The translations under genes and the position numbers were made by a program. The notes below the pieces were generated by a model that saw nothing but the letters and a program-made list of their open reading frames with translations, was not told the origin of the DNA and made no database searches. Positions 52,023-60,615 of a stretch of 64,000 nucleotides of DNA are shown here, piece after piece (the stretch's first letter is position 1; every line of letters starts with the position of its first letter). This DNA is from Occultella kanbiaonis (GTDB lineage: Bacteria > Actinomycetota > Actinomycetes > Actinomycetales > Beutenbergiaceae), in the NCBI RefSeq assembly GCF_009708215.1, contig NZ_CP046175.1, forward strand, positions 1,612,001 to 1,676,000. The letters run 5' to 3'.

Positions 52023-53777
52023 ATGAATGCGAGTACTCACAGGGTTCGTGAGGAGTTGAGCCGACGCGGGTTCCTCGTCCTGGCCGGTTCCGGCCTCGGG
52101 GTCGCGGGTTCCGTGTATCTGGGCGGTAGCGCTGCGTCCGCTCATCCACAGGCGATCCATGTTCGCGACTTCGGCGCCGTGCCCGACGACGGCATCGACG
52201 ACACGGCAGCGATACGCGCGGCCCTTGCAGCCGCTACCACCCGTGGTCGTCCGACCACCGTGCTGTTCGACGCCGGCACCTACCAGCTCGCACCCGACCC
52301 CGACGGCGGCGCGAGCCTGCCGATCTCGGGTGCCGTCGGCCTGAGTCTCGTGGGCGAGGTCGGGCCCGACGGGCGCCCGTCGACCCAGCTGGTCGGCGGT
52401 CTGCCACTGGCGAACGACATCGCGCCCGCCACGCAGTTCACCCTGACCGATTGCCAGGGGCTGACCATCAAGAACTTCGTGCTGGACTACTCGCCTCGAG
52501 CCACGTCGTCGGGAGAAGTGGTCTCGGTCGACCCCGGCGCCGACGAGGTTGTCGTCGACGTCTTCGAGAACTCCACCCACTTCGACGGCATGCGCTGCTA
52601 CTCGGCGAACAGCTGGGACCTGGCCACGCGCCGCCTGAATCGCGTGACGCCTCTGACGATCGGCACCAACCCCGAGCAGTTCGCGAACCTGTGGCACAGT
52701 GTCGCCGGCGGAACGGGTCGCCGCTACCGCATCTCGGGGCACGGCTTCTCCGACCGGGTCGTGCCCGGTGACGGAGTGTCCTGGCACCTCAATGTGGTGG
52801 GCGGCTCGTACAACATCTTCGCGCTCGGCTGCCGGGACCTGGAGATCGAGAACCTCCGGATCCACAACGCGGTAGGCGTCGGGATGCTCGCCGGCTACGG
52901 TCACAACGTCACCCTGAACAGGGTCGTCGTCGAGCCGGTCGGGGACCTGGCAGTTGGCCCCCGGGACGCCATCCACCTGTCCAACAGCACGGGCACGATG
53001 AGCGTCACCGACTGCTACATCAAGGGCGTGCGGTGGGACCCGCTGGTCTCACGCAGTTCGTTCCTGCGAGTGACCGACGCCGGTGATGGGCGGGTGATCA
53101 CGGTCTCGCCCGTCAGCGCCGGTTCGCGGGCACTGCCGTTCGCACCGGGGGATGAACTGACGTTCTGGGCGGGCGCGCACCCGTCCGCCGCGTCGGTCGT
53201 CGAGGCCAGTCCCCTGGACGAGGAGGGAGCTGCATTCCAGATCCGGCTCTCGTCCGACCTTCCCAGCGATGCCGCCGTGGGTACGTTGCTCAGCAGCGCC
53301 GGCCACGAGTGGGCCGCTGCGAGCCTCACGGGCACCACCATCGAGGACAACATCGGCACCGCGCTGGTCTTCATGAACCGGAACCTTCGTGTGCATGGAT
53401 GCCGCTTCGCCAACAACGCCTACCACGACATCGGTCTGGGCACGACGAGCGCCGGCACCGGCTCGTTCGCGCGCGATGTGGACATCCGCGGTAACAGGTT
53501 CGAGGGCTCCGGATGGGTCCAGAAGTACAGCAAGCACGCTCGCACGGGCGCGATCCTGACGTTCGCCAACAACGGGGCGTTCACCAACCAGCCCTACAAC
53601 AGCGGCATCACGATCCAGGCCAACAGCTTCACCGATCTCGAGACGGAGGAGGTCCAGACCGGCATCTACCTCCGCAATGCTCGTGACGTGACGGTGCGGA
53701 ACAACCGTTACGTCGACGTCGCCCGACGCGTCGAGGTCGACGCCGCCTCGACCCAGGACATCGATCTGCGGGATTGA
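52023..53777 (+). CDS. TAT-exported right-handed beta-helix protein (pectate-lyase-like)
   Basis: A 584-residue exported protein. The leader ELSRRGFLVLAGSGLGVAG has the twin-arginine motif and is cut near SAASAH. The mature part starts with the pectate-lyase-superfamily entry HVRDFGAVPDDGIDDTAAIR, followed by rungs of a parallel beta-helix (LEIENLRIHNAVGVG, GTMSVTDCYIKGV, RVHGCRFANNAYHDIGL, GITIQANSFTDLETEE, DVTVRNNRYVDVARRVEV). Such proteins are polysaccharide lyases or glycoside hydrolases; catalytic residues were not identified, so the substrate is open. ATG 52023 is used; GTG 52014 is in frame. The CUT1 sugar importer 3 kb away may take up the products. Confidence 0.82.
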   Translation: MNASTHRVREELSRRGFLVLAGSGLGVAGSVYLGGSAASAHPQAIHVRDFGAVPDDGIDDTAAIRAALAAATTRGRPTTVLFDAGTYQLAPDPDGGASLPISGAVGLSLVGEVGPDGRPSTQLVGGLPLANDIAPATQFTLTDCQGLTIKNFVLDYSPRATSSGEVVSVDPGADEVVVDVFENSTHFDGMRCYSANSWDLATRRLNRVTPLTIGTNPEQFANLWHSVAGGTGRRYRISGHGFSDRVVPGDGVSWHLNVVGGSYNIFALGCRDLEIENLRIHNAVGVGMLAGYGHNVTLNRVVVEPVGDLAVGPRDAIHLSNSTGTMSVTDCYIKGVRWDPLVSRSSFLRVTDAGDGRVITVSPVSAGSRALPFAPGDELTFWAGAHPSAASVVEASPLDEEGAAFQIRLSSDLPSDAAVGTLLSSAGHEWAAASLTGTTIEDNIGTALVFMNRNLRVHGCRFANNAYHDIGLGTTSAGTGSFARDVDIRGNRFEGSGWVQKYSKHARTGAILTFANNGAFTNQPYNSGITIQANSFTDLETEEVQTGIYLRNARDVTVRNNRYVDVARRVEVDAASTQDIDLRD

Positions 53778-53786
53778 GCCGGTGAT

Positions 53787-53815
53787 GGGCCGGATGCCGT
53801 TGGTGTATCCGGCCC
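53787..53815. terminator. Hairpin after the beta-helix gene
   Basis: GGGCCGGAT (53787-53795) pairs perfectly with ATCCGGCCC (53807-53815) across an 11-base loop, ten bases after the stop codon. There is no T-run, but the position between convergent genes fits termination. Confidence 0.6.
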
Positions 53816-53875
53816 TCGTCGGCTGGCAAGCCGCGCTCAGCGATGACGGACGCACGAGGCGTCGGGCGACTCTCG

Positions 53876-54646
53876 TCACTCGATCCCGCGGGAAGCCAGC
53901 AGCCCCAGGTCGCGTTCGGCGAAGCGCCGGTGCTCGGTGTGCTCGCGCAGGACGACTCCGATGCAGTGAGCGACGGTGACCGTCTCCGGCTCCTCGCCGA
54001 CGCCGAGGCTGCCCGTGCGCAACTGCTCGAGGTCGGTGTCGGTCAGCGCGGCCAGCACGGCATCGACGCGCGCCCACTGCGCGTCCAGGGCTTCGACGAC
54101 CTCGGCGTAGCCGGGTCGGGCGGAGCGATCGAGGCCGAGCGCGGCGCTGTCCTCATCGGAGAAGTCGGTCGGCGCCAGGCCCAGCCGATGGTAGGGCTCG
54201 GGCGGGTCGGTGAGCATGACGCCGACCCAGCTGTCGATGCCGAAGATCAAGTGCCGCAGCGTCTCCACGAACGACCACTCGCCGTCGACCCGTTCGTTCC
54301 GGACGGACTCCGGGAGGGCCTCGGCGCGTTCCTTCGTCTGCGCCCACAGCCCCTTCAGCATCGGCCACATCGCACGGAGGTCATCCGCGGTCGTGGCAGC
54401 GCGCAACTGCACGCGTTCGGGGTGACGGCGGTCCAGCTCAGCCGCGACGAACGCCGACACCTCGACGTCGTCGACGAACAGCGAGCCCGCTGCGCCGTCG
54501 AACCCGGTGATCCTCATCCCGTCGACCCAGCTGCTGGCGATCCTGGCCTCGCGCAGGTCACTGTCGCGGACCGCCAGGCCGAACAGGTCCGACTCCCGGA
54601 AACTCGCGCCGTGGAACTGCGCCGTCCGCTGAAACTCCTCTGCCAT
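53876..54646 (-). CDS. DinB-family protein with N-terminal pentapeptide-like segment
   Basis: ATG at 54646 follows AGGAGCGGTC, which excludes the longer upstream frame. Of 256 residues, the first 45 (FHGASFRESDLFGLAVRDSD, LREARIASSWVDGMRITGF) look like a short pentapeptide-repeat stretch. Residues 90-250 are a DinB four-helix bundle with the expected His residues (WSFVETLRHLIFGIDSWV and VVLREHTEHRRFAERDLGLL). The bacillithiol/mycothiol-type DinB enzymes use this fold for metal-dependent transfer reactions; the substrate here is unknown. The protein is complete and of usual length for this subgroup. Confidence 0.82.
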   Translation of the reverse strand: MAEEFQRTAQFHGASFRESDLFGLAVRDSDLREARIASSWVDGMRITGFDGAAGSLFVDDVEVSAFVAAELDRRHPERVQLRAATTADDLRAMWPMLKGLWAQTKERAEALPESVRNERVDGEWSFVETLRHLIFGIDSWVGVMLTDPPEPYHRLGLAPTDFSDEDSAALGLDRSARPGYAEVVEALDAQWARVDAVLAALTDTDLEQLRTGSLGVGEEPETVTVAHCIGVVLREHTEHRRFAERDLGLLASRGIE

Positions 54647-54750
54647 GACCGCTCCTGATGTCTTGCCTCGTCGCTGACGGCCGAAGTTAACACCGAATCC
54701 GGACGGTTCCCGTCCGTGAACGTCCGGCACGGTCTGGCGGGTGGCGTCGG

Positions 54751-55383
54751 TCACTCCTCCGTCGGCATCTCCGTGTAGAACGCGGTGGTGCGCAGTGCGG
54801 CCGCGGTGGCCGCCTCCGCAGGAGTGCCGGCGGCGACGCTCGCCCGGGCCCAAGCCTCGCTGCTCGCGGTTACGAAGGCCTTGCCCTCGTCGGACAGGAC
54901 CCAGGCGTTCTCGTCGTCGGGCCGCGCCGCATCGGGATTCGCCAGATGTAGGCCCAAGCCATAGAGGCCGAGGTCCCAGCCCACGCCGGTGGCGCCGGGG
55001 CCGAACTGGTCCCACCACTCGTCCGCGACGACGGCGGTGTGCTCCAGTTCGAGGCTGGCTGCGCCGCCTTCCTCGCCCCGGATGCGCACCGCGAGCCAGG
55101 AGACCTCCTCGCCGTACTCCCAGGTGGCCGTGAACTCGCGAGGGGCGTCACACGTCTGCACGGTGCCGGCCGCGTTGTTCTCGACCTGGAAGCGGCCACC
55201 GAGCCTCAGGTCGCCGGTGACCGGCGCGAACCAGCGGGCAATGCGCGCTGGAGTCGTGACGGCGTCCCATAGGTCCTCCGGAGTCGTCTGGTAGGTCTGC
55301 GACAGGGTCGCGACGCGCGCCTCGTGGCCGTCGCGCTCGACGGTGCTCAACTGGCGCAAGGTGGTGTCGGTCGATTCGGTCAT
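54751..55383 (-). CDS. SRPBCC/AHSA1-domain protein
   Basis: The start ATG at 55383 lies just after the ArsR stop, with GAGGAG supplied by the end of that gene. The 210-residue product has the AHSA1 signature TYQTTPEDLWDAVTTPARIA, RWFAPVTGDLRLGGRFQVEN and a C-terminal helix (WARASVAAGTPAEAATAAAL). These proteins form a deep hydrophobic pocket for a small ligand. ArsR-SRPBCC gene pairs are common in actinobacteria, where the ArsR protein controls its partner. Confidence 0.88.
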   Translation of the reverse strand: MTESTDTTLRQLSTVERDGHEARVATLSQTYQTTPEDLWDAVTTPARIARWFAPVTGDLRLGGRFQVENNAAGTVQTCDAPREFTATWEYGEEVSWLAVRIRGEEGGAASLELEHTAVVADEWWDQFGPGATGVGWDLGLYGLGLHLANPDAARPDDENAWVLSDEGKAFVTASSEAWARASVAAGTPAEAATAAALRTTAFYTEMPTEE

Positions 55384-55385
55384 GC

Positions 55386-55796
55386 TCACTCCTCGGTGCT
55401 ATCGGTATCGGGGCTAGCGGTCGGTGAGGCAGGCGTTCGATCGGAAGCGTTCGCCCCGGTCGTGGCTCGGATGCGTCGCCCGCGGTTGCCGCGAGCGATC
55501 TCGGTGCCGAGTGCGTCGAGCCGGGGCTGCCAGGTGACACGAAACGCCTCGAGCCACGCATCGACCTCCCGCAGCGGCTCATCGGCCACGGCGTAGATTC
55601 GGCGGGTGCCCTCGGGGCGCACCGTCGCGAAGCCGGAGTCCCTCAGGACCCGCAGGTGCTGGGAGACCGCCGGCTGACTGATTCCGAACTCTTCGGTGAT
55701 CGCGTCCGAGATCGCTCCGGCGGGCCGTTCGCCGGGGGCGAGCAGCTCCAGGATCCGACGGCGGACCGGGTCGCCGAGGATATCGAACGCGTGCAT
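55386..55796 (-). CDS. ArsR-family transcriptional regulator
   Basis: A 136-residue winged-helix repressor. The N-terminal 90 residues show FDILGDPVRRRILELLAPGE, ISQPAVSQHLRVLRDSGFAT (recognition helix) and RRIYAVADEPLREVDAWLEA, the ArsR/SmtB fold without metal-binding Cys, so it senses something other than metal. The tail is disordered and Ser/Thr/Asp-rich. It is the first gene of a two-gene operon with the SRPBCC protein, and its promoter region holds a nested palindrome likely used for autoregulation. Confidence 0.9.
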   Translation of the reverse strand: MHAFDILGDPVRRRILELLAPGERPAGAISDAITEEFGISQPAVSQHLRVLRDSGFATVRPEGTRRIYAVADEPLREVDAWLEAFRVTWQPRLDALGTEIARGNRGRRIRATTGANASDRTPASPTASPDTDSTEE

Positions 55797-55804
55797 GGGG
55801 CTAC

Positions 55805-55842
55805 TCTAGAAGTGGCAACTTATATAAGTCAATACTTCTAGA
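55805..55842. promoter_or_regulatory. ArsR operator: nested palindromes
   Basis: TCTAGAAGT (55805-55813) and ACTTCTAGA (55834-55842) form a perfect 9-bp inverted repeat. Inside lies ACTTATATAAGT (55818-55829), a perfect 12-bp palindrome centred on the same point within about half a base. The block starts nine bases upstream of the arsR ATG and contains the only AT-rich -10-like stretch there. Confidence 0.75.
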
Positions 55843-55920
55843 CGGGATCGGCGACGACCCGTGAACGGCTCGGATCTGCTGGCCATTGGAACGTGGCAGC
55901 AGGCGTCGGGTGCGCCCCGC

Positions 55921-56012
55921 GCCGTCGGGGCGCTTCCGCGGAAGCGCTGCGGACGCTGCGCGCGGACGGCTCGGGCGGGCTCCGCCGTCGGGCGCTTCAG
56001 CGGAAGCGCTGC
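55921..56012. repeat. Near-identical 29-30-bp palindromic repeat at the ABC ATPase gene end
   Basis: GCCGTCGGGGCGCTTCCGCG with GAAGCGCTGC (55921-55950) is repeated with two differences at 55984-56012. Each copy contains the palindrome GCGCTTCCGCGGAAGCGC or its near copy. The second copy includes the last codons and stop of the ATPase gene, so the first looks like a duplicated gene end. Either hairpin may act as a terminator. Confidence 0.6.
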
Positions 56013-56770
56013 ACCGCTAGCGGAGCCGCTTCGGCGATCTCCCGGATCGCCTCGTGCTCGGCCTTGGCCAGCACCTCGCCGAGCGGCCCGGAGGAGACGA
56101 ACGTGCCGTCGGCGAGGAAGTGGACGTGGGTGCACATCCGCTCGACCAGTTCGAGGTCGTGGGAGACCAGCACCAGCGCGGTGCCCAGCCGACCGGTGAG
56201 GGTGGCCAGGCGGCGGGCCATCGCGCCGCGCGCCTGCGGGTCGACGGCCGTGAGCGGCTCGTCCAGGACGAGGATCTCCGGCCGGGTCGCCAGCGCGACC
56301 GCCAGCGCCACGCGCTGCCGCTCGCCCCCGGACAGGGTGAGCATGTTGCGCTTGGCGTAGCGCTCCTCGAGGGCGACCGCGTCCAGGAGTTCCTCGATCG
56401 GCGTGGCGTGGGTACGCCCGCCCTTGCGGGCCTCGGCGAGCGCGCTCTTGAGATAGCGGGTCACGGTCAGCTGCGGATCGGTGATGGTCAACGAGTCCTG
56501 GGACATGAACCGCACCTCCGCCTTGAACGCCTTCGCGTCCCGGCGGGGCATCTTGGCGGTGTTGCGGCCGTTGTAGGTGACGGTCCCGCGGCTGGGGCGC
56601 AGCGTTCCGCGCAGGAACCGCACCAGGGTGGTCTTGCCCATCCCGGACGGTCCGACGATCCCGATGGGGGCGTCGCCGGCGGTGACGGTCAGGTTGACGC
56701 CCCGGAGCACCTCGTTTCCGGGGTAGCCGCCCCAGAGGTCGCGTGCCAACAGCGTCGATCGTGCCGTCAT
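55997..56770 (-). CDS. ABC transporter ATP-binding protein (oligopeptide-type)
   Basis: A 257-residue ATPase with Walker A GIVGPSGMGKTTLVRFL, Q-loop RFMSQDSLTITDPQ, signature LSGGERQRVALAVAL, Walker B ILVLDEPLTAVDP and the H-loop SHDLELVE, so it is complete. The sequence resembles Dpp/Opp ATPases, not the 360-residue MsiK/UgpC type that normally serves CUT1 sugar importers, and it lacks the OB-fold regulatory tail. It is the last gene of the importer operon by order and strand, 68 bases after the second permease. It could power that importer or be an unrelated neighbour. Confidence 0.87.
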   Translation of the reverse strand: MTARSTLLARDLWGGYPGNEVLRGVNLTVTAGDAPIGIVGPSGMGKTTLVRFLRGTLRPSRGTVTYNGRNTAKMPRRDAKAFKAEVRFMSQDSLTITDPQLTVTRYLKSALAEARKGGRTHATPIEELLDAVALEERYAKRNMLTLSGGERQRVALAVALATRPEILVLDEPLTAVDPQARGAMARRLATLTGRLGTALVLVSHDLELVERMCTHVHFLADGTFVSSGPLGEVLAKAEHEAIREIAEAAPLAVQRFR

Positions 56771-56838
56771 TGAGTTCTGCTCCTTGCCGCCGGACAGGTC
56801 GTGTTCTACCTAGCGCATGCTAACGCCCGGACCTGACC

Positions 56839-57747
56839 TCACTTGAGTCCGGTGGTCGCGATGCCCTTGATCAGGTACTTCTGACCGGCGATGAAGAACC
56901 CGATGATCGGCGCCAGCGAGACGACCGACATCGCGAACATCGGCCCCCAGGCGCTCTGGCCCTCGGAGTCCATGAACTGCCGCAGGGCCAGCGGCACCGT
57001 GTAGAGCGAACTGTCGGTCAGGTAGAGCAGCGGGCCGAAGAACTCGTTCCAGGTCGAGATGAACGTGAAGATCGCGGTGGTCGCCAGCGCCGGGACGCAG
57101 AGCGGCAGGATCACCCGGAAGAAGGTCCGGAACGGGCCGCACCCGTCGATCCGGGCGGCGTCGTCCAGCTCGCTCGGCAGCGCCCGCATGAACTGCACCA
57201 TCAAGAAGATGAAGAACGCGTTCGTGGCCAGGAAGTTCGGCACCACCAGCGGCAGGTAGGTGTTCATCCAGCCGAGCAGGTTGAAGATCACGTACTGCGG
57301 GATGAGCAGCACGTGCCCGGGCAGCATGAGCGTGCCCAGCATGAGCGCGAACAGCGGCTTCTTGCCGACGAACTGCATCCGGGCGAACGCGTAGGCGGCC
57401 AGTGAGCAGGATGCCAGGTTGCCCACGATGGTGAGCGCGACCACCACGAACGAGTTCCACAGGTACAGGTGGAAGGGGTGGTTCAGCGAGTTCCAGCCCT
57501 GCGTGTAGTTGGTGAAGTCCCACGTCGAGGGCCAGAGCGAGAGGTCCGCGAAGACCTCCGAGCTCGGCTTGAACGAACTGGCCAGCATCCACAGCAACGG
57601 ATAGAGCATGATCGCGCCGACCGCGCACAGGATCACGTGTCGCAGGAACCGGGTCCGGCTGTTGCTCCCGAGCTTCTCGAAGTAGCTGTCCTCTGAATCC
57701 GCGGCGATCGCGCGCGAGCGCTGCCGGATCTGGGTCATCAGTGCCAT
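56839..57747 (-). CDS. CUT1 sugar ABC transporter permease (MalG-type)
   Basis: A 302-residue permease with six predicted helices (for example VILCAVGAIMLYPLLWMLAS at the start and MSVVSLAPIIGFFIAGQKYL at the end). The EAA loop around LDDAARIDGCGPFRTFFRVI (near residue 190) docks the ATPase. The C-terminus KGIATTGLK with a preceding QKYLIKG is the usual MalG-type ending. It follows the first permease by 12 bases. It brings the sugar released by the binding protein across the membrane. Confidence 0.92.
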   Translation of the reverse strand: MALMTQIRQRSRAIAADSEDSYFEKLGSNSRTRFLRHVILCAVGAIMLYPLLWMLASSFKPSSEVFADLSLWPSTWDFTNYTQGWNSLNHPFHLYLWNSFVVVALTIVGNLASCSLAAYAFARMQFVGKKPLFALMLGTLMLPGHVLLIPQYVIFNLLGWMNTYLPLVVPNFLATNAFFIFLMVQFMRALPSELDDAARIDGCGPFRTFFRVILPLCVPALATTAIFTFISTWNEFFGPLLYLTDSSLYTVPLALRQFMDSEGQSAWGPMFAMSVVSLAPIIGFFIAGQKYLIKGIATTGLK

Positions 57748-57759
57748 CGGAAAGTGCCC

Positions 57760-58713
57760 CTAGTTGTCGTAGAAGACCCAGAACCGGGACATCAGGAAGT
57801 TCGCGGCGGTGAAGGTGGCCACGATCATCAGCAGCAGCCAGGCGAGCGCGGACGCGTAGCCCATGTCGAACCGCTGGAAGCCCTCGATGTACAGGTACAG
57901 GTTGTAGAACAGCGTCGATCCGGACGGACCGCCGGTGCCCCCGGACAGGATGTAGCCCTGAGTGAACGTCTGCAGCGAGCCGATCAGGGCCAGCACCAGG
58001 TTGAAGAACAGGATCGGGCTGAGCAGCGGCATCGTGATGGACACGAACTGGCGCCACCGGCTGGCGCCGTCGATCGAGGCGGCCTCGTAGTACATGATCG
58101 GGATCTGCCGCAGCCCGGCCAGGAAGATCACCATCGGCGAGCCGAACGTCCACACGTGCAGGGAGATCAGCACACTGAGGGCGTACTGCGGGTCGGAGAC
58201 CCAACTGGGCCCGTCGACGCCGAAGAAGGCGAGGACCGCGTTGACGATGCCCTGGTTGCCGAAGATGTAGCGCCAGAGCATCACGATCGCGACCGAGCCG
58301 CCCAGGAGCGAGGGCAGGTAGTACACGGCGCGGTAGTACTTCAGACCCTTGATGCCCTTGTTCAGCGCGAGCGCGACCCCGAGTGCGGCGAGCAGCGAGA
58401 GCGGGACACCGACGAACGTGTAGATGCCGGTCACCTTCAGGGCCTGGAGCAGGTCCTCGTCGGTGAGCATCTCCTCGAAGTTGTCGAGGCCGATCCAGTT
58501 CGGGTTGTTGATGAGGTTGTAGTCGGTGAAGGCCAGGTACAGCGACGCCCCGAACGGGATCAGGGTGAACAGCAGCCCCACGAACCAGGGGAGCAGGAAG
58601 ATGTAGGCGGCCTTCTCGTTGCGACGGCGCGGGCTGCCGCGCCCGGCCGCCCCGACCTGCCGCGAGGGAGCGGAGGTCGGGGCGGTGGTCGAGGGTGCGA
58701 TCGAGGTGCTCAT
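57760..58713 (-). CDS. CUT1 sugar ABC transporter permease (MalF-type)
   Basis: A 317-residue permease. A 30-residue Ser/Thr/Pro cytoplasmic N-terminus precedes YIFLLPWFVGLLFTLIPF, the usual first helix, then the linker LAFTDYNLINNPNWIGLDNF and further helices. The EAA loop EAASIDGASRWRQFVSITMP is present near residue 215. It starts 12 bases after the binding-protein gene. Its substrate is probably an oligosaccharide, but the permease alone does not show which. Confidence 0.92.
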   Translation of the reverse strand: MSTSIAPSTTAPTSAPSRQVGAAGRGSPRRRNEKAAYIFLLPWFVGLLFTLIPFGASLYLAFTDYNLINNPNWIGLDNFEEMLTDEDLLQALKVTGIYTFVGVPLSLLAALGVALALNKGIKGLKYYRAVYYLPSLLGGSVAIVMLWRYIFGNQGIVNAVLAFFGVDGPSWVSDPQYALSVLISLHVWTFGSPMVIFLAGLRQIPIMYYEAASIDGASRWRQFVSITMPLLSPILFFNLVLALIGSLQTFTQGYILSGGTGGPSGSTLFYNLYLYIEGFQRFDMGYASALAWLLLMIVATFTAANFLMSRFWVFYDN

Positions 58714-58725
58714 CGGAACGCCGGA

Positions 58726-60069
58726 TCAGCCCGCCAGCACGTCGTTGGCCGTGGCAACGAGCTGGGCGGCGGCGTCCGCGCTGGTGATCCGGGCGAACTC
58801 GACCTCGACGGCGACATCGGCCAGCTTGGACTGGATCTCCGTGGCCCCGACCGGGTCGGCGAACGCCGGCGGCAGGTCCTCGGCCTGCAGCCCGAGGATG
58901 TACTCGGTGGCGGTCACGTCGTCCGTCTCCAGGTTCGGCAGCAGGCCCTCGGCCACCTCGGCGTTCGGCGGCACGCCGCGGGTGGTGCCCATCGCCTCCC
59001 ACGCGGTGAGCTCGTTCGTGAGGAAGCTGAGCAGCTCCGCGGCCTGGGCCTGGTAGGAGGACTGCGACGAGATCGACCACAGGTGTGGGCAGTCGATGGA
59101 CTGGCCGCGGCGGGGTGCCGTGGACTCGCCGGGAATGCGCAGCAGGGCGAGGGTGCCACCGCAGGCCTCGTTGTAGCTCTTGAAGTTGTTCGTAGGGATG
59201 ATCTGGGAGGCCGTGCGGCCCTGGGCGATGTAGGACGCCTCGGCCGCACTGGTGGTCCCGTCGAAGAACCCGGCGGGCGGGAAGCCACCGGCCTGGCGCA
59301 TCTCGTCGGCGAAGTCGAACCAGGCCTGGAGGGTGGTCTCGCTGGCGCCGAACTGGCCGTCCTCGGTGTAGAGGTCCTCGCCGTGCTGGCGCACCCACAC
59401 GTACAGGTTCGCGACGGTGGCCATCTCGTAGGCCGTGCCGTAGATCGAGCCGCCGCTGGCCGCGGTGATCGCGTTCGCCATCGTGGCCAGGTCCTCCCAC
59501 GTCCAGGTGTCGCCGTCGGGAAGGTCGATGCCGTACTCGTCCAGGACTGTCGTCTGGATGATGAAGCCGATCGTGTTCAGGCCGGCCGGAACCCCGATCA
59601 GCTCACCATTGACGTCCCAGGGGGCCAGCACCGGCTCGGACAGCCCGGCCAGGTCCATTCCCTCGATGGTGCGCAGGTCGGTCAGGGCGCCGCGGTCGCC
59701 GTACTCGCGCAGCTGGTCGCGACGGATCGCCATCAGGTCCGGTGCATCCCCGGCCGCGATCCGGGTCGCCAGCTTGTCCTTGTACGGGCCCGAGTCCTGG
59801 TACTCGGTGGTGATCGTGACGTTCGGGTGGTCGGCGCGGTAGAGGTCGAGAGCGGCCTCGGTGACCTCGGCCCGGCCGGCGTCACCCCACCACACGAAGT
59901 TCAGCTCGACGGGCTCGTCGGAGTCGGCCGGTTCCTGCTCGACGTCCTCCGGTTCGACGGCGCACGCGGCCGTCAGTCCGATGGCGCCGGCAGTGCCGGC
60001 ACCGACGACCAGATGGTTGAAGCCGCGCCGGGTCAGGGGTGCGGACGGGTGGGACAGGCGTGCGGACAT
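58726..60069 (-). CDS. CUT1 sugar-binding lipoprotein
   Basis: ATG at 60069 is used because AAAGGAG stands seven bases upstream; the ATG at 60090 would contain that site. The 447-residue protein has a twin-arginine lipoprotein leader (LTRRGFNHLVVGAGTAG, lipobox LTAAC), an acidic linker, then the solute-binding fold of family 1: VELNFVWWGDAGRAEVTEAA, DAPDLMAIRRDQLREYGDRG, GVPAGLNTIGFIIQT, and aromatic residues WTWEDLATM likely lining the sugar site. It captures the sugar outside the membrane for the two permeases downstream. Confidence 0.92.
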   Translation of the reverse strand: MSARLSHPSAPLTRRGFNHLVVGAGTAGAIGLTAACAVEPEDVEQEPADSDEPVELNFVWWGDAGRAEVTEAALDLYRADHPNVTITTEYQDSGPYKDKLATRIAAGDAPDLMAIRRDQLREYGDRGALTDLRTIEGMDLAGLSEPVLAPWDVNGELIGVPAGLNTIGFIIQTTVLDEYGIDLPDGDTWTWEDLATMANAITAASGGSIYGTAYEMATVANLYVWVRQHGEDLYTEDGQFGASETTLQAWFDFADEMRQAGGFPPAGFFDGTTSAAEASYIAQGRTASQIIPTNNFKSYNEACGGTLALLRIPGESTAPRRGQSIDCPHLWSISSQSSYQAQAAELLSFLTNELTAWEAMGTTRGVPPNAEVAEGLLPNLETDDVTATEYILGLQAEDLPPAFADPVGATEIQSKLADVAVEVEFARITSADAAAQLVATANDVLAG

Positions 60070-60213
60070 CGCATGCTCCTTTGCAGACATGATGTGGATC
60101 GCTCTGGCTGGACCTGGTGGTGCTGGTCGGGCTGTGTGGTCGACGGGCCGACCGCTTGCGGTGGTGCGTGGCCTCCATCGGCGGTGACAGGTCCGCTCCG
60201 GAGACCGAACTCC

Positions 60214-60252
60214 TGAAAGCGGTTTCTAGCATGATCCGAGCGAGGGGGTCAA
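60214..60252 (-). promoter_or_regulatory. Promoter of the sugar importer with LacI-type operator
   Basis: TGAAAGCGGTTTCT (60214-60227) matches the LacI-family consensus around a central CG. On the minus strand TTGACC (60252-60247) is followed, after 18 bases, by TAGAAA (60228-60223), which overlaps the operator. A LacI repressor bound there would block the polymerase, releasing when sugar is present. No lacI gene is in the window. Confidence 0.55.
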
Positions 60253-60615
60253 CCTTGCACGTGAAGGTCACGAGCAGGTCACGGGCCGTATGGGTCGCCG
60301 GACGGGTTCCAGGTCCACGACAGTTCGTTCATATTTGGCGAGTTTGCAACCTATTCCCGACCTCAGGTCGCACCCTTCGACGGATCGTCGAAGGGTTGGC
60401 GGTGCGCTTCGGACCATCGGCGACAGGAGCGGGTGACCGGTTTCTGGCAGCCGTCCCAGATCGCGCTCTCACGGGGCGCGAAGCAGGTCCCTCACCCCAA
60501 CGTTCCGAGCGTGATGCATCCGTGACCGGCACCGCCCTTCCGGGCGCCTCGGACCGGCGTAGCGTGCGGATCGCAGGGGCCACACGATCGGGGGACCTCA
60601 GGGAAGGGGAACGTC

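Noticed and set aside
56810-59500. An 896-residue minus-strand frame
   Set aside because: It overlaps two permeases and the binding protein in another frame; its composition (Arg/Gly/Ala/Pro) is that of a shadow frame.
57754-60216. An 820-residue plus-strand open frame opposite the sugar importer
   Set aside because: It is the antisense of three confidently assigned transporter genes, has no recognisable domain and reflects high GC.
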